Source of the DNA: Dimargaris cristalligena
Lineage: Eukaryota > Kickxellomycota > Dimargaritomycetes > Dimargaritales > Dimargaritaceae
Direction: 5' to 3'
Assembly (NCBI GenBank): GCA_027576995.1
Contig: JANBQC010000678.1
Span: forward strand, 1-14,021
DNA: 14,021 nucleotides
Shown here one piece after another: positions 1 through 8,929 of the stretch; the stretch's first letter is position 1; every line of letters starts with the position of its first letter. A program made the translations under genes and the position numbers. The notes below the pieces were generated by a model. It saw nothing but the letters and a program-made list of their open reading frames with translations, was not told where the DNA came from and ran no database searches.

Positions 1-662
1 ACCGTGGACTTGTCCATTGAGCGAAATAAGAATCGCCAATAAAATAACAAACGTCGACGGCATCTATTAACGATAATAATAATAATACCGGGTCTAGAAA
101 TTCTCAAGCTGCGGGATTAACCCTTTTAAAACAATGTAGCCTTATTTCGTATATTATTTACAGGTGCCCCCATCTCCGAGGCCCCCCCCCCGAGTTTTAT
201 CAATAAAGCCATATTTGAAAGAAATGGCTGGGGATGTCGTTGTTGGCTATTGACTGGTTCATATCAGTTGCTAATCAGGTCGAGCCGATTCGCTCGGGGC
301 AGGAAAGACATGTCTAAAAACTAAGTTCGTATATTCACGCGGACCACTGTACCTACAGTTGGCTATCGCACAATCCTATTGTGACGTCGACCGAGTTCGA
401 TGCCACCGCACACCAAGTATGCGCTAATACACACCTATATATATATATTCTTAATAGCGCCACCACCATCACTAACTACATAGGCCGTCGACTAATATAA
501 ATCCATTTTTCGTTAGTAGTTATTACTATTACTTTTCGGAATACGGTTTGGGAGGTTAATCGCGGGGGTTTTATGATAGATTGTGATGAATATAGTGTAA
601 AAAAACGAAATATAAATTGGAAGAGCAATGCTTAGTAGGAAAGCGATTTATGATCTATAGTT
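1..662. other. Non-coding flank downstream of the bS16m gene
   Basis: No open frame with protein-like composition was found on either strand. The stretch holds an AAT-type trinucleotide run near 73-89, a C11-type homopolymer near 181-191, a (TA)6 run at 436-448 and three GTCGAC sites. The part next to 662 should contain the 3' UTR of the minus-strand bS16m gene, but I see no canonical AATAAA on that strand. Confidence 0.5.
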
Positions 663-1336
663 TCAAGAAGATGATTCAGCTGAGCCGGACGAGGCCGCTT
701 CCTTATTTTCAGAGACAGGGGAGATCTTTGCTGATTCTACTGGGATATTGCGCCAGGGAGCGGGCTTAGGCGGCATGAGGCCGGCCTAACAAATTATGGA
801 TGAGTTTTTCACGGATTTTTAAAAAATGGCATCGAACCAAAGTGTGAAAATATACTGGGTTAGAAACAAATCCTAATAGGCTATTGGATCACAGTCACAT
901 CCTTAAAAAAGAGCGATAGTAGGAAAGCGGGCAACCTCAGTGGTCTTTCTTGAAATTGACCGGCTTTACGAATAACTCAATCCGCACCACATTTGCCCAA
1001 GTATGAAACTAATGGACCAGCCGAGTACCAGGCTGCTAAAATCGTGACCAATTGCTCTCCATATATATATATATATATATATTATGTTATCATACGTACC
1101 TTTTCCAGCAGTTTACGCGCAGAATCGCTAGGCTGTGCTCCGACGGACAACCAATATTGGGCGCGTTCCAAATTCAATTCCACCTGTTTGGTGCCGGTAG
1201 GATCAGGCAGTGGGGAGAATTTGCCGAGGTATTCCAACGGTTTGCTGTTACGGCGAGTGCGGCAATTGGCCGCGACGATATGGAACAAGGGCTTACGCTT
1301 TGAACCATGCATAGCGAAACGGATCCGGACCACCAT
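663..1336 (-). CDS. MRPS16: Mitochondrial small-subunit ribosomal protein bS16m (two exons)
   Basis: The gene is complement(join(663..785,1100..1336)), 119 residues. It is a nuclear-encoded, bacterial-type S16 protein, a component of the mitochondrial 30S-like subunit body. Exon 1 (79 codons) has the S16 signature: VRIRF at residues 3-7, the basic stretch HGSKRKPLFHIV at 10-21, RRNSKPLEYLGKFSP at 28-42, and an LERAQYWLSVGAQPSD helix region at 56-71. It ends LLEK at a GTACGT donor, phase 0. The next family-conserved element, AGLMPPKP, is found in frame after a TTGTTAG acceptor, which fixes exon 2. After it comes an Ala/Ser/Glu-rich tail of about 30 residues typical of mitochondrial homologues. 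There is no obvious cleavable presequence, which is usual for this family. The ATG at 1336 has a strong context (A at -3, G at +4) and is the first ATG of a CT-rich leader. Exon joining is by inspection only. Confidence 0.95.
786..1099 (-). other. bS16m intron, 314 nt, phase 0
   Basis: GTACGT donor (at 1099-1094 read on minus) and TTGTTAG acceptor at 786. It contains a (TA)11 tract at 1061-1082 close to the donor. Earlier AG dinucleotides near the donor either give immediate stops or sequence unlike S16; only the acceptor at 786 restores the conserved AGLMPPKP. A B-box-like motif near 826-838 lies inside it but has no tRNA fold. Confidence 0.9.
1061..1082. repeat. (AT)11 microsatellite in the bS16m intron
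   Basis: Uninterrupted alternating AT run of 22 nt, beginning about 17 nt inside the donor end of the intron. Confidence 0.95.
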
Positions 1337-1450
1337 GGTGTTTATTGCGCGGGCGGTAAGCGGGGGAAGAGGGCCAAGATCGAAAGGTAAGAATAAAGAG
1401 GATGGGGAAGAAAAAGAATGGGTTGCTGTAGAGTATAGTTAAAGGAGAAC
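1337..1450 (-). promoter_or_regulatory. Pyrimidine-rich leader/core promoter of bS16m
   Basis: Read on minus, the 100 nt before the start codon are strongly CT-rich and contain no upstream ATG. A weak TATAA-like site lies just beyond, at 1467-1471 on plus (TTATA). CT-rich stretches just before start codons recur for the other two recognised genes here, so I infer a transcription-start region. No transcript evidence is available. Confidence 0.4.
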
Positions 1451-3054
1451 GGCTCGGATTCACAGGTTATAGAGCTGCATAGACGGATGGCATTAAACTA
1501 GGTTACTAGGAGGTGCAAAACACTTTCACCCCAATGAAGAGGGGATTCCGTCTGATCGTAGAAGGGGCGATCTGGCCCCTCGTCCCATTCCAACCAGCTC
1601 TTCATACACACGTATATGGACCGAACTAATCTAACCTAGCCCGTTTACCCATAGTGTAGAAATAATATTTCGATTAGTCCCATAATGGGGCAAATTCATT
1701 AACACCCCTCCTCTTTTGCTATGGGCAGTATTGAATTTATCTTTCCCTTATCCGTCATTTATTCGTCATGGGCCTAACGGTTCATTACATACCGAAAACT
1801 TGGCCGTGCAGCATTAATAGCAATTGACAAATACCATGATACAATCCTTAAAACATTAATAGCCAAAAGTAGTCGTTATCTATTGTAAAAAACAATACGC
1901 AATAATATTGAGGATTAAATGATACCATCAACACAGGGGTCTCATCTTGATAAGGGCTTAGATCAGGCTGTAATATACATATATGTGTGGGGGTAGTCTA
2001 CTTTACCAGTTACGGTAAGAATGAGGGTAGTACGCAACACTAATGAAGCCCTGGGGGGGATTCAAAAACCATGACTTTGGCCGAGTCCCTCGAGTGGGTC
2101 CCGCGACCATTATGTACGAAACACAGTTGGGTCGTTGACCATTCCACATGACGTCGGTAGACCAAAATATTTTCTCCAGCGTAATCGATGTGGCAATGGT
2201 GACCTCGTATTTACAACCATTCTACTACGGGAAGGGTCGGTTAGCACACCTTCGATATAGTCAAAGTGATCCTATGGTAGATTAGCATATTCGGAAAATG
2301 AAATATAAAGTACTTCCAGGGAATTCCGCCAGCCGGCATATGTGTAGAATGCAAGGGAGGGGCGGGGTATTATTGAATGATTCGTATCCGTCAGGGGATT
2401 AAAACTATGGCGATCGATGGATACTGCCCCCCCTCCCCCTTTACCATACTTTTAATTCGGCCAGTAGAAAGGCAATGTCACTTGAAGGGCTGTTGTAAGT
2501 TAGAGTTATTGATAGCTAAAGTGGTTTTATGCCAAACCACCTCTGCAGCGATACTGAAAGGCGTATCGGAAAATCTAGGGAAAGGAGAATGGGAATGAAA
2601 GAGTGATTCACAATATAATATCGGAGGAATCCGGATGCCCTCGTATGTACCTCTCAATGTACTTCCCCCCATCCATACACATTGCGTGACAAAAAAATAA
2701 AGGAAAACTATGGTTGGCCAGAATGTCCGGATAATTGATGGATCACTAATGAATAAACTGGAATGGAAAGAGGGAACACCACGATTGAGAAATGTGGTAG
2801 GGAAGGGGTGGCCACAGTTAATAGTAGAGTAACCGGTTGGCTTCCAGAAAAGGAATTAATTTAGTAGAGGAGGAGGAGGGGATGTTGGCCCAGGACCGAA
2901 TGATATTAGACCGCAAAGACGGCACATTCGCAGCATCAGCCGTCATCGTGACCGTTTGAGTTCCCGCGGCCAGCATCGGTGTCGCAGGAATGCCCCATAA
3001 TGATTTATAGCACCGTGCCCCCAAACTATGCACTTCACCCGGTCATATGTTCCC

Positions 3055-3089
3055 GCCCTTCCCACCATGTGCCTAAGGGGTGGGAGGGC
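3055..3089. repeat. Inverted repeat / hairpin
   Basis: GCCCTTCCCACC (3055-3066) pairs with GGTGGGAGGGC (3079-3089), giving 11 pairs with a single bulge and a 12-nt loop. The segment CCCACCATGTGCCTA inside it resembles CCCACCATGGCCTA in the first transporter intron (5330-5343). Confidence 0.6.
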
Positions 3090-3932
3090 CCTGTGAATTA
3101 TCGGTGGGCCTATCACAGCAACGAATGATTGGTATTATACGGTCACGAATGGTTCCAAATCTGAAATTAGAGAACTTGGGTTTGATATGGCAGAAGTTCA
3201 TCCAGGCTGTATAACGAATAATACATTTGATGAGGTAAATATTACTGGTCAAAAGTTATTCTCCCACATATTATCCCATACATATATTGTGTAAAATCTT
3301 ATACAGTTGGGTTGAAGTTCACCCATATGGTTAGCAGGCATTGTCCCTCTCAGCTTACTTTACATACCTTGTACACACATTCAACCACTGGGCAGAGCCG
3401 GGGACTCTTCCCTCGGCAACAACATCCCCAGACTTGTTGTATCTGTACAAACCACTCTATGGGGCGATACGACCACGATATCCCTTCATTTTCCCAAATC
3501 TTACAGATGGGTGACGGCTGAGAACCACTCGTCACCGCCTCTTATGAATAACACCATACCGTATAGCTATGGCTTGATGGAACATTCCATCGCAGGGGAT
3601 TCCATGGATTATGTAGGCCCCGCGCCACTTTATGGCCTTGAATCAAGGAGGTGAGGGGTGCCGAATTCGATGGTGGACGACTCCCCCCACTCTCCCTGTA
3701 AATCCCTGGCCTCGGAGCGCTCTAGATAATAATACTGAGCTACCGGGGGGGGGAGTACGGCTTGTACGTGGGGGGGGGTACATGGATATAATATTAACTA
3801 GATAATACTTACCCCTCTTCTCCTATTATTACGGTATTTTGAGAGCAACCAATGCCCTCTCTTTTCTACCGACCAATATACACTTTTACGCCTGTGATAT
3901 TTTGCTCAACTGAGTAAAAAGAGTTTAGCTTG

Positions 3933-4351
3933 TTTAAAGAGCGCAGCCTGTCTTGGAAGGGGAGTTCCATAGCGAAATAATAGGTGACAATCGAATCGAT
4001 AAGAATAATGGTTTTGTAAAGGGAGATGGATCGGCTGATACTCCTCGTATTACAGTGGTGTTGAGAGGGGAGTTTGGGCTTGGAGCCAGCCAACTCGATG
4101 GGCCAATGGACACGGTGGATGGCTACCTAGTGGTCGCACCAGGCCGGATGATTGGCGTTGCCATGGAGAACGGCCGCTCCACTATTCCAGGCTATGGGGT
4201 GTGCGTGTGTATACAACATACCCACGGGCTTATTGCCCCACATCATATATATTTACTCCACATTATTATTCCTCAACGGTTATGCAGCCACTTCCAGGGT
4301 GTTGGTGAGATTGCTGGCAGTCGAACTGTGGAAGTTGCTTGGCAAGTTTGA
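3933..4351 (+). other. Unassigned long open frame, possible exon
   Basis: The plus frame is open for about 140 codons between a TAA at about 3930 and a stop at 4349-4351. The internal part (TPRITVVLRGEFGLGASQ, then VDGYLVVAPGRMIGVAMENG) has protein-like composition, but the last third, over AT-rich DNA, does not. The first codon that would start it is TTG (3953), not ATG, so any real use would be as an internal exon. The opposite strand is also open here in two frames (about 3866-4120, and 4115-4236 starting ATG), which weakens the case. I recognise no family. Confidence 0.2.
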
Positions 4352-4379
4352 GGGTAACAATTAATCAGGCAAATGGCGC

Positions 4380-4560
4380 GAGTAGAAAAAAAAACGGGGT
4401 TCCGGTAGGGAGGGAGGGAGAGAGAGAGAAAGAAAGCGCATATATCTCACTAGCCCACTATTGAATTCCTTAATACGCAACATAGATCCTGCAAGGGCAA
4501 CTCGACAACTCCAACAGCGCATATATACCCCTCGACCGCATATACTGACCATCCATTCCT
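4380..4560. promoter_or_regulatory. GA-rich to CT-rich switch, candidate divergent promoter
   Basis: Plus-strand sequence is A/G tracts from 4384 to 4434 (an A run, then GGGA repeats, then GA repeats), and becomes CT-rich from about 4540 onward. Between them the 11-mer AGCGCATATAT occurs twice, near 4435 and 4517. CT-rich leaders precede the recognised genes of this window, so the pattern suggests start sites in both directions. No leftward gene could be identified. Confidence 0.3.
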
Positions 4561-5214
4561 TCGTATCTTTCCTTCCCCCGCAATATATAAAGACACCGCC
4601 GATTCCTTTGTTCGGTTACTCCTCTCCTCTATGCACACAGGGGCTTCTTGGTTTAGCCATTCTGCCTTTCTTATTGCCCACAGCCTGAAGTTGATTCGTT
4701 CTTTGCAATAGCTGCTACGCCTTGCGACCCCGACTCCCCCCTTCCTCCTCCATTTCTTCGGCGGGTTCTCCCTGTTTCGTTTGGCCTCGTTGAGCACTAA
4801 AACACTTCTCCTCTACTGCCGCCCATTACCGCACCATTACATATTAATCATTGCGCCCTGGCTCCTTCTTGCTTTTGCTTCCTCTTCCACTCGTTTCTTA
4901 TAGAAATACCCCACCCCTTCCTTCCTCCTGGTCGGCTATTCATATTTCCTTCTTCTATTCCCGCTTTTTTAAAAAACTTATATAAACCGTACGTTTCTCT
5001 ACGTGTCTGGTACTTCTATTTTACCGCGCCTGTCTCGGTCAACCAAACGCCTCTCATTCACAATACTATTACTGGTCTCATTCGCTACTCCCCAAACTCT
5101 CATTGAAGCTATTAACTAGCCCTCTCCTCTGACTTCCCCAAAACCCGGACCAGTCCCTTTGCTTACCGACGCATTAACCACAGCATCCCTCCACGTTAGA
5201 ATATCGCTAATACC
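4561..5214 (+). promoter_or_regulatory. Promoter and CT-rich leader of the PIN-like transporter gene
   Basis: About 650 nt of strongly CT-rich sequence precede the transporter start codon. Two good TATA boxes are visible: TATATAA at 4584-4590 and TATATAAA at 4979-4986. The second lies about 230 nt before the start codon, behind a T6A6 stretch, and no ATG occurs between it and 5215, so a leader of about 150-200 nt is plausible. No open frame of note lies here on plus; a 115-codon minus open frame (4450-4797) is charged, low-complexity antisense of the CT tract and is discarded. Confidence 0.5.
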
Positions 5215-7630
5215 ATGATAATGGACCTCTCTTTTGCCTGGACGGCTTTCCAGGTAAGCTTAACCCCTTCGGCATTCCCTCATTCCCTGCCCTGTCCAAC
5301 TGAGCCCGTAAACCAATGAGAGGTGTGGCCCCACCATGGCCTAGTTGGCCCATCCCCATGAGACTTGGCAAGGCCTAGCCGTGGTAGGGTGGGTTCTAAA
5401 GAGAACACCGCCCCACACTCTTTAGTCAGACATATACTACCACATTATATATATATATATATATATATATAATCGCGGCTATAGTCTAGCTCGGCCTAGC
5501 TGGTGGTAGTCTGAACCTCTCCCTGTTCACTCCAACCGACCGAAACCCGTGTGAATACCCACCCAGTTGACTAACATTAGGATGTCCTGTTCTTATCATT
5601 CACCTCCCATAGGCTATACTTCAAGTATTCGCCATCTCGCTTTGCGGGTTCGTGTTCACCAAAAAAGGTTACATCTCCAAGACAGTACAAAAGGTAAGCT
5701 TCAGGCTAGGCTAATGGATGGCTTGCTATGCATCGGTCGAAGGCAGCTTTGCATTACGCGGATGGCCCCGTATTTTGTATAACAGGGTGATCATGGCTCC
5801 CTTTACCCCCATCATCACGGCCCACTTCCCACCCTAATACACTCAGGTAGGGGAGTGGCGTTTTGGTCCCATTAATTTGCCCACCGAACCTTTAATTAGT
5901 TAGTCCTTGCATCTTCATACCAAGCCATTACTTCCCCAGTGAGGAGCGCGCTGATCGGCCTATTACTAGCTTAACTAACCCGCTTTTGGCTACTCCGCGC
6001 CTATGAACTTTGTCCCCTCCGCCTTTAATTATACAAATAGGGTCTGTCGGTTCTTAATATGAACTACTTTACGCCCTGTCTGCTCTTCTCCAGTATGGTC
6101 GAAACCGTAACCCCCGAGGTGATTGTGGAGTTATGGCCAATGGTGGTCTTCTACTTTGTCTTCTCGGCCCTGGCTATCCTGATTTGCATCTTGGGTTGCC
6201 GGGTCTTTCGCATCAGCCCGTATATGCACCGGTTTGCCATAATTGCCCTGCTGTTTAGCAACACCAACAGCTTACCCATTTCTCTTCTCAAGGGTATCAT
6301 GCAGAGTCACGGCGCCTCGATCCTTTTCCAAGGACCCGACGATACCCCCCTTAAGGCCTCGGGTCGGGCTGTGTCGTACGCTGTCATTTTCGTGGTGTTC
6401 AACAATATCTTCCGCTGGACCGTGGGGGTGCGCCTACTGGCCCCCTACGCCGAGCAAAAGGAGCACCTAACCGCCCACTCCCATAAACTTGCCGCACATA
6501 ATCGGCTTATCCAATGTCCATCCAATGCTAGCCTTCCCCTAGACAGCGACACATCCACCGCCACCTCCCCGGTTATCTCGACCTACGGCTCGACCGAATC
6601 GTTAGACTCGACCACGGCGGGCCTACCCGATAGCCAAAGGGAATCCCTTGAAATTACCATTAGCCCAAGTACCGCGGAGAGTCGTCAACTCCTAACCCGG
6701 CCCCAGTCTAATCATAGTATCCATATGGCCGACGGACCCGGTCTTCTTGAGTCCGGTCGGCAGCTCTCTCGTACCCGCTCTGCCGCATCCTCACCCTCCG
6801 TATTTACCTCGGGCTGGTTCCAGGAGCGTCGCCATAGCCTCGTCCGTGGCCTCAAATCAGTGGGTCGAACCTGCGCCGGCTGCCTCAATGCCCCCGTTTA
6901 CGCCATCATTGCGGCCATCATTGTTCAGTTTATCCCTTGGGTCAACGATTTGGTTATGGAGCCCAGCTCGGTCTTCATGCCCATTGTCAAGGCTATTGAT
7001 ATCAGTGGAGATGCCTCCATCCCCGTCATGTTGCTGTCACTCGGTGCCCAGTTGGCTTGCGTTGACTTAGGTCCTTCCCGCCTATTGTCCCGCGGTAACT
7101 CCAATACTACCGTAGCACCGTCCTCGTCTTCGTCATCCTTGGACAGCTCCACCCAGGCGCCCATGCTGACCCTGGAAGACGCCGATGCCACTGCTGGCCC
7201 TTCGAGCCCCGCCAACGGGCCCGTTCTCCTGGCTGTCCCAAATGCCCCGGAATTGATCGGCTTGGGCATTGTCCAGTCGCATCAGTTTCAGTCCCAGCCG
7301 AGCTCCAACTCGCCCGGTCTCCTGTCCGATGGCTCTAAGATCACCATGTTGGTGATGTTGGGTCGCTTCCTTCTCATTCCCCTGATCGTGGTACCTCTAC
7401 TGCTGTTCCTGCGCCCCTATATTCCAGTCGCCAATGATGATCCCGTCTTTATGATCACCCTATTCGTCCTCTGCTGTATGCCCCCCGCGGTGAACCTCAT
7501 TACAGTGGCTCAGGCCATGGGTGTGTTTGAAGATGAATCGGCCAAGCTCTTGTTTTACGTTTACGTGTCAGCCATTCCCATTCTGGTTGTCCTAGTTACC
7601 ATTTTCCTTACCGTCCTGTCAGTTACATAG
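5215..7630 (+). CDS. Auxin-efflux-carrier (PIN-like, Mem_trans) family membrane transporter
   Basis: join(5215..5253,5613..5693,6041..7630), 569 residues. It belongs to the Mem_trans family, which includes plant PIN/PILS and fungal Ecm3-like proteins; fungal members sit in internal membranes and their substrates are poorly known. Exon 1 gives 13 residues ending CAG|GTAAGC. Exon 2 gives 27 residues (AILQVFAISLCGFVFTKKGY...), completing the first membrane helix. Exon 3 starts GLSVLNMNYFTPCLLF, the conserved second helix. Further hydrophobic segments lie at about 66-92, 103-124 (with SNTNSLP), 149-173, 322-344, 350-380, 474-498, 508-536 and 543-567. The C-terminal CCMPPAVNLITVAQ (518-531) matches the PAVN-type crossover of the family. 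Hydrophilic Ser/Thr-rich insertions fill about 177-308 and 380-470. ATG 5215 is the first of the leader; ATG 5221 (G at +4) is an in-frame alternative. Confidence 0.93.
5254..5612 (+). other. Transporter intron 1, 359 nt, phase 0
   Basis: GTAAGC donor, CCTCCCATAG acceptor. Its interior carries an imperfect hairpin (5329-5344 with 5375-5389), a (TA)13 run flanked by 8-bp perfect inverted repeats, and two copies of a GGCCTAGC..GTGGTAG motif (5372-5387 and 5493-5509). These make it much more structured than a plain intron. Confidence 0.9.
5426..5514. repeat. (TA)13 tract with flanking inverted repeats
   Basis: The 26-nt TA run at 5446-5471 is bracketed by ACTACCAC (5436-5443) and its exact complement GTGGTAGT (5503-5510). 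Just outside, TCAGA (5426-5430) matches TCTGA (5510-5514). It could fold as a long imperfect stem or be a small non-autonomous element; no target-site duplication was identified. Confidence 0.6.
5694..6040 (+). other. Transporter intron 2, 347 nt, phase 0
   Basis: GTAAGC donor, ATACAAATAG acceptor. Its first eight bases, GTAAGCTT, are identical to those of intron 1. The acceptor is placed where the downstream frame gives GLSVLNMNYFTPC, matching the family. No other feature is seen inside. Confidence 0.9.
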
Positions 7631-8520
7631 GCTGCAGTCATAATGTTGTCTTCCTCCTATATACACCTACCTGCATTTTCGTCTTATATATATATAATAT
7701 ATCTCCTCTATATCATGGCTTCTCAATCATACTTTATGGTTGGGATGATTCTGTTTAGATTACGGTTGGCCTACTATAGACTCCGGCTGACACTCTCACC
7801 CATCTTGCCTTTTATTATTATTACTACTATTTTCGCAGCGCCTCTTCCTACCGAGCATTTTGTGTTGCTCTGATTATATATATATATATATAACCATATT
7901 CTATTTATATGTCCTTGACTATAGCTCCGCTTACCAGTTTCATTTTGCCCCAATTGAGGGATTCGTGTCTTTTCTCTCAGATCTTTTATTTCTCCACACA
8001 TACCACCCAGATTGTCCGACGGAGAGTGGATGATATCCGTGCCCCTGTATCCAGTAATATGTACCCTGTGTATTAATAAACCAGTTCGTTTGCGTCCGTC
8101 ATAAACCTAACGAATAACAAGGATAGTTTAATAGTGTTTAAGGGGCGGGTGCAGTATCAATGGTGAGAGTGGCTTTACCAATATTGTCCAGGTTAAAGTC
8201 TATTACCTAGAGAAGTTAGGTATTATGAGGGACAGTATGCTCAGTAGAGAGTAGTCTAGTGGGAAATATTGCGCTGCAAGAGGAGTGTGGGTCACACGGA
8301 TGTGCAGGATCAGCTGGACCATGCACCAAAGTTAATTGACTGGGTTAACCCCGGGGATAAAATCACGTGATATAACTAAAATTTTTGGTAACTTCGAGAA
8401 AGGGGTGTGGTGCATTCAGAGTAATGGTGGAGATAGTAAAGAGGTCAAGATAGTTCTTTATTGCTCAGGTTTTTCCCAATTATGGCGCTCACCCCTTCCT
8501 CAGAAGCGCCAGGGGCATAA
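7631..8520. other. 3' flank of the transporter gene; intergenic
   Basis: No credible gene is present. (TA)6 (7685-7696) and (TA)9 (7875-7892) runs lie in the presumed 3' UTR. An AATAAA at 8075-8080 is the best poly(A) signal, about 445 nt past the stop codon. From about 8100 to 8470 the plus strand becomes purine-rich; a 62-codon open frame at 8336-8524 starts with TTG and has no recognisable features. Confidence 0.5.
8075..8080 (+). terminator. Candidate poly(A) signal AATAAA, transporter gene
   Basis: It is the first canonical AATAAA downstream of the stop codon at 7628-7630. The distance is long, so an earlier non-canonical AT-rich signal is possible. Confidence 0.4.
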
Positions 8521-8525
8521 ATAGG
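8483..8525 (+). promoter_or_regulatory. Perfect inverted repeat plus TATA-like site upstream of eIF1
   Basis: TGGCGCT (8483-8489) and AGCGCCA (8505-8511) are exact complements separated by 15 nt. CATAAATAG follows at 8517-8525, just before the sequence turns CT-rich. The arrangement suggests a protein-binding palindrome ahead of a core promoter, about 410 nt before the eIF1 start codon. This is inference from position and symmetry only. Confidence 0.35.
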
Positions 8526-8539
8526 GCGGTGGCCAAGGG

Positions 8540-8929
8540 CTAAACAGGACTCTCACTTATTCCACCCTATCCCGTTGTATTCTTCCTCTTCCTTTGTCTG
8601 TAACACCTCCTGTACCACTCCCCCTTCCCCCCCGCCTCTCTGTACTTCTGTAATTAGCTCACCGTCATCCCCCCATCCCTATTGGTAAGTCGTGTGTTAT
8701 TTATCCTCTCCCCCCTCCGTTCCCTTCTTTCCTTCTTTCTCTTAACTACCTTCGCTACTTCGATAACGTTTACTTACCCGATTATCCATCCATCCATCCC
8801 TCACCCTCGCTTTCCTCCTGCCTACAGTTACCCTCGCGTCTTCGTCAACCCGACACCGTACATATCTACGCCTTTTTTTTTTTTTTTTAATTCCGACACT
8901 CCCGTCACCCCCTTCACCTTTCGTCGTTC
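8540..8929 (+). promoter_or_regulatory. CT-rich leader/promoter of eIF1, with T16 tract
   Basis: The stretch is strongly CT-rich and contains a run of 16 T at 8873-8888. There is no ATG in 8540-8682 or 8828-8929. A consensus donor (GTAAGT at 8685) and a good acceptor (CCTGCCTACAG ending 8827) could define a 143-nt intron in the 5' UTR. Alternatively transcription starts downstream of the T tract, which would then be a poly(dA:dT) promoter element. Confidence 0.45.
8685..8827 (+). other. Possible 5'-UTR intron of eIF1
   Basis: GTAAGT donor and TGCCTACAG acceptor with pyrimidine-rich sequence before it; 143 nt. Removing it leaves a leader with no upstream ATG. Whether it is transcribed depends on where the start site lies. 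Confidence 0.35.

Larger units (their letters stand above)
1441..4379. other. Gene-poor region of about 2.9 kb
   Basis: No open frame here could be assigned to a family. The notable items are a GC-richer patch at about 2870-3000 that stays open on minus (Ala/Thr/Ser-rich, followed by WANIPSSSS), a short hairpin at 3055-3089, G-rich runs at about 3744-3752 and 3769-3778, and a 140-codon plus-strand open frame at 3933-4351. Stops in all frames interrupt most of the rest. It may hold decayed sequence or small exons of a gene I cannot reconstruct. Confidence 0.5.

Noticed and set aside
53..491. GTCGACGGC / GCCGTCGAC ends resembling terminal inverted repeats 430 bp apart
   Set aside because: A 9-bp inverted match in 500 bp is near chance expectation, and no target-site duplication flanks it.
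660..786. Plus-strand open frame reading like the last exon of a gene
   Set aside because: It is the exact antisense of bS16m exon 2, whose reading is supported by the conserved AGLMPPKP element and by splice phase.
822..842. B-box-like GGTTCGATGCC followed by T6 on minus, in the bS16m intron
   Set aside because: Only three T-stem pairs form and no A box precedes it, so no tRNA gene.
993..1442. 149-codon plus-strand open frame
   Set aside because: Antisense of bS16m exon 1 plus a translated AT repeat.
4450..4797. Minus-strand 115-codon open frame
   Set aside because: Charged, low-complexity antisense of the CT-rich leader; no ATG-supported family match.
6925..7269. Minus-strand 114-codon open frame inside the transporter
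   Set aside because: Shadow of the GC-rich transporter coding sequence; no independent features.
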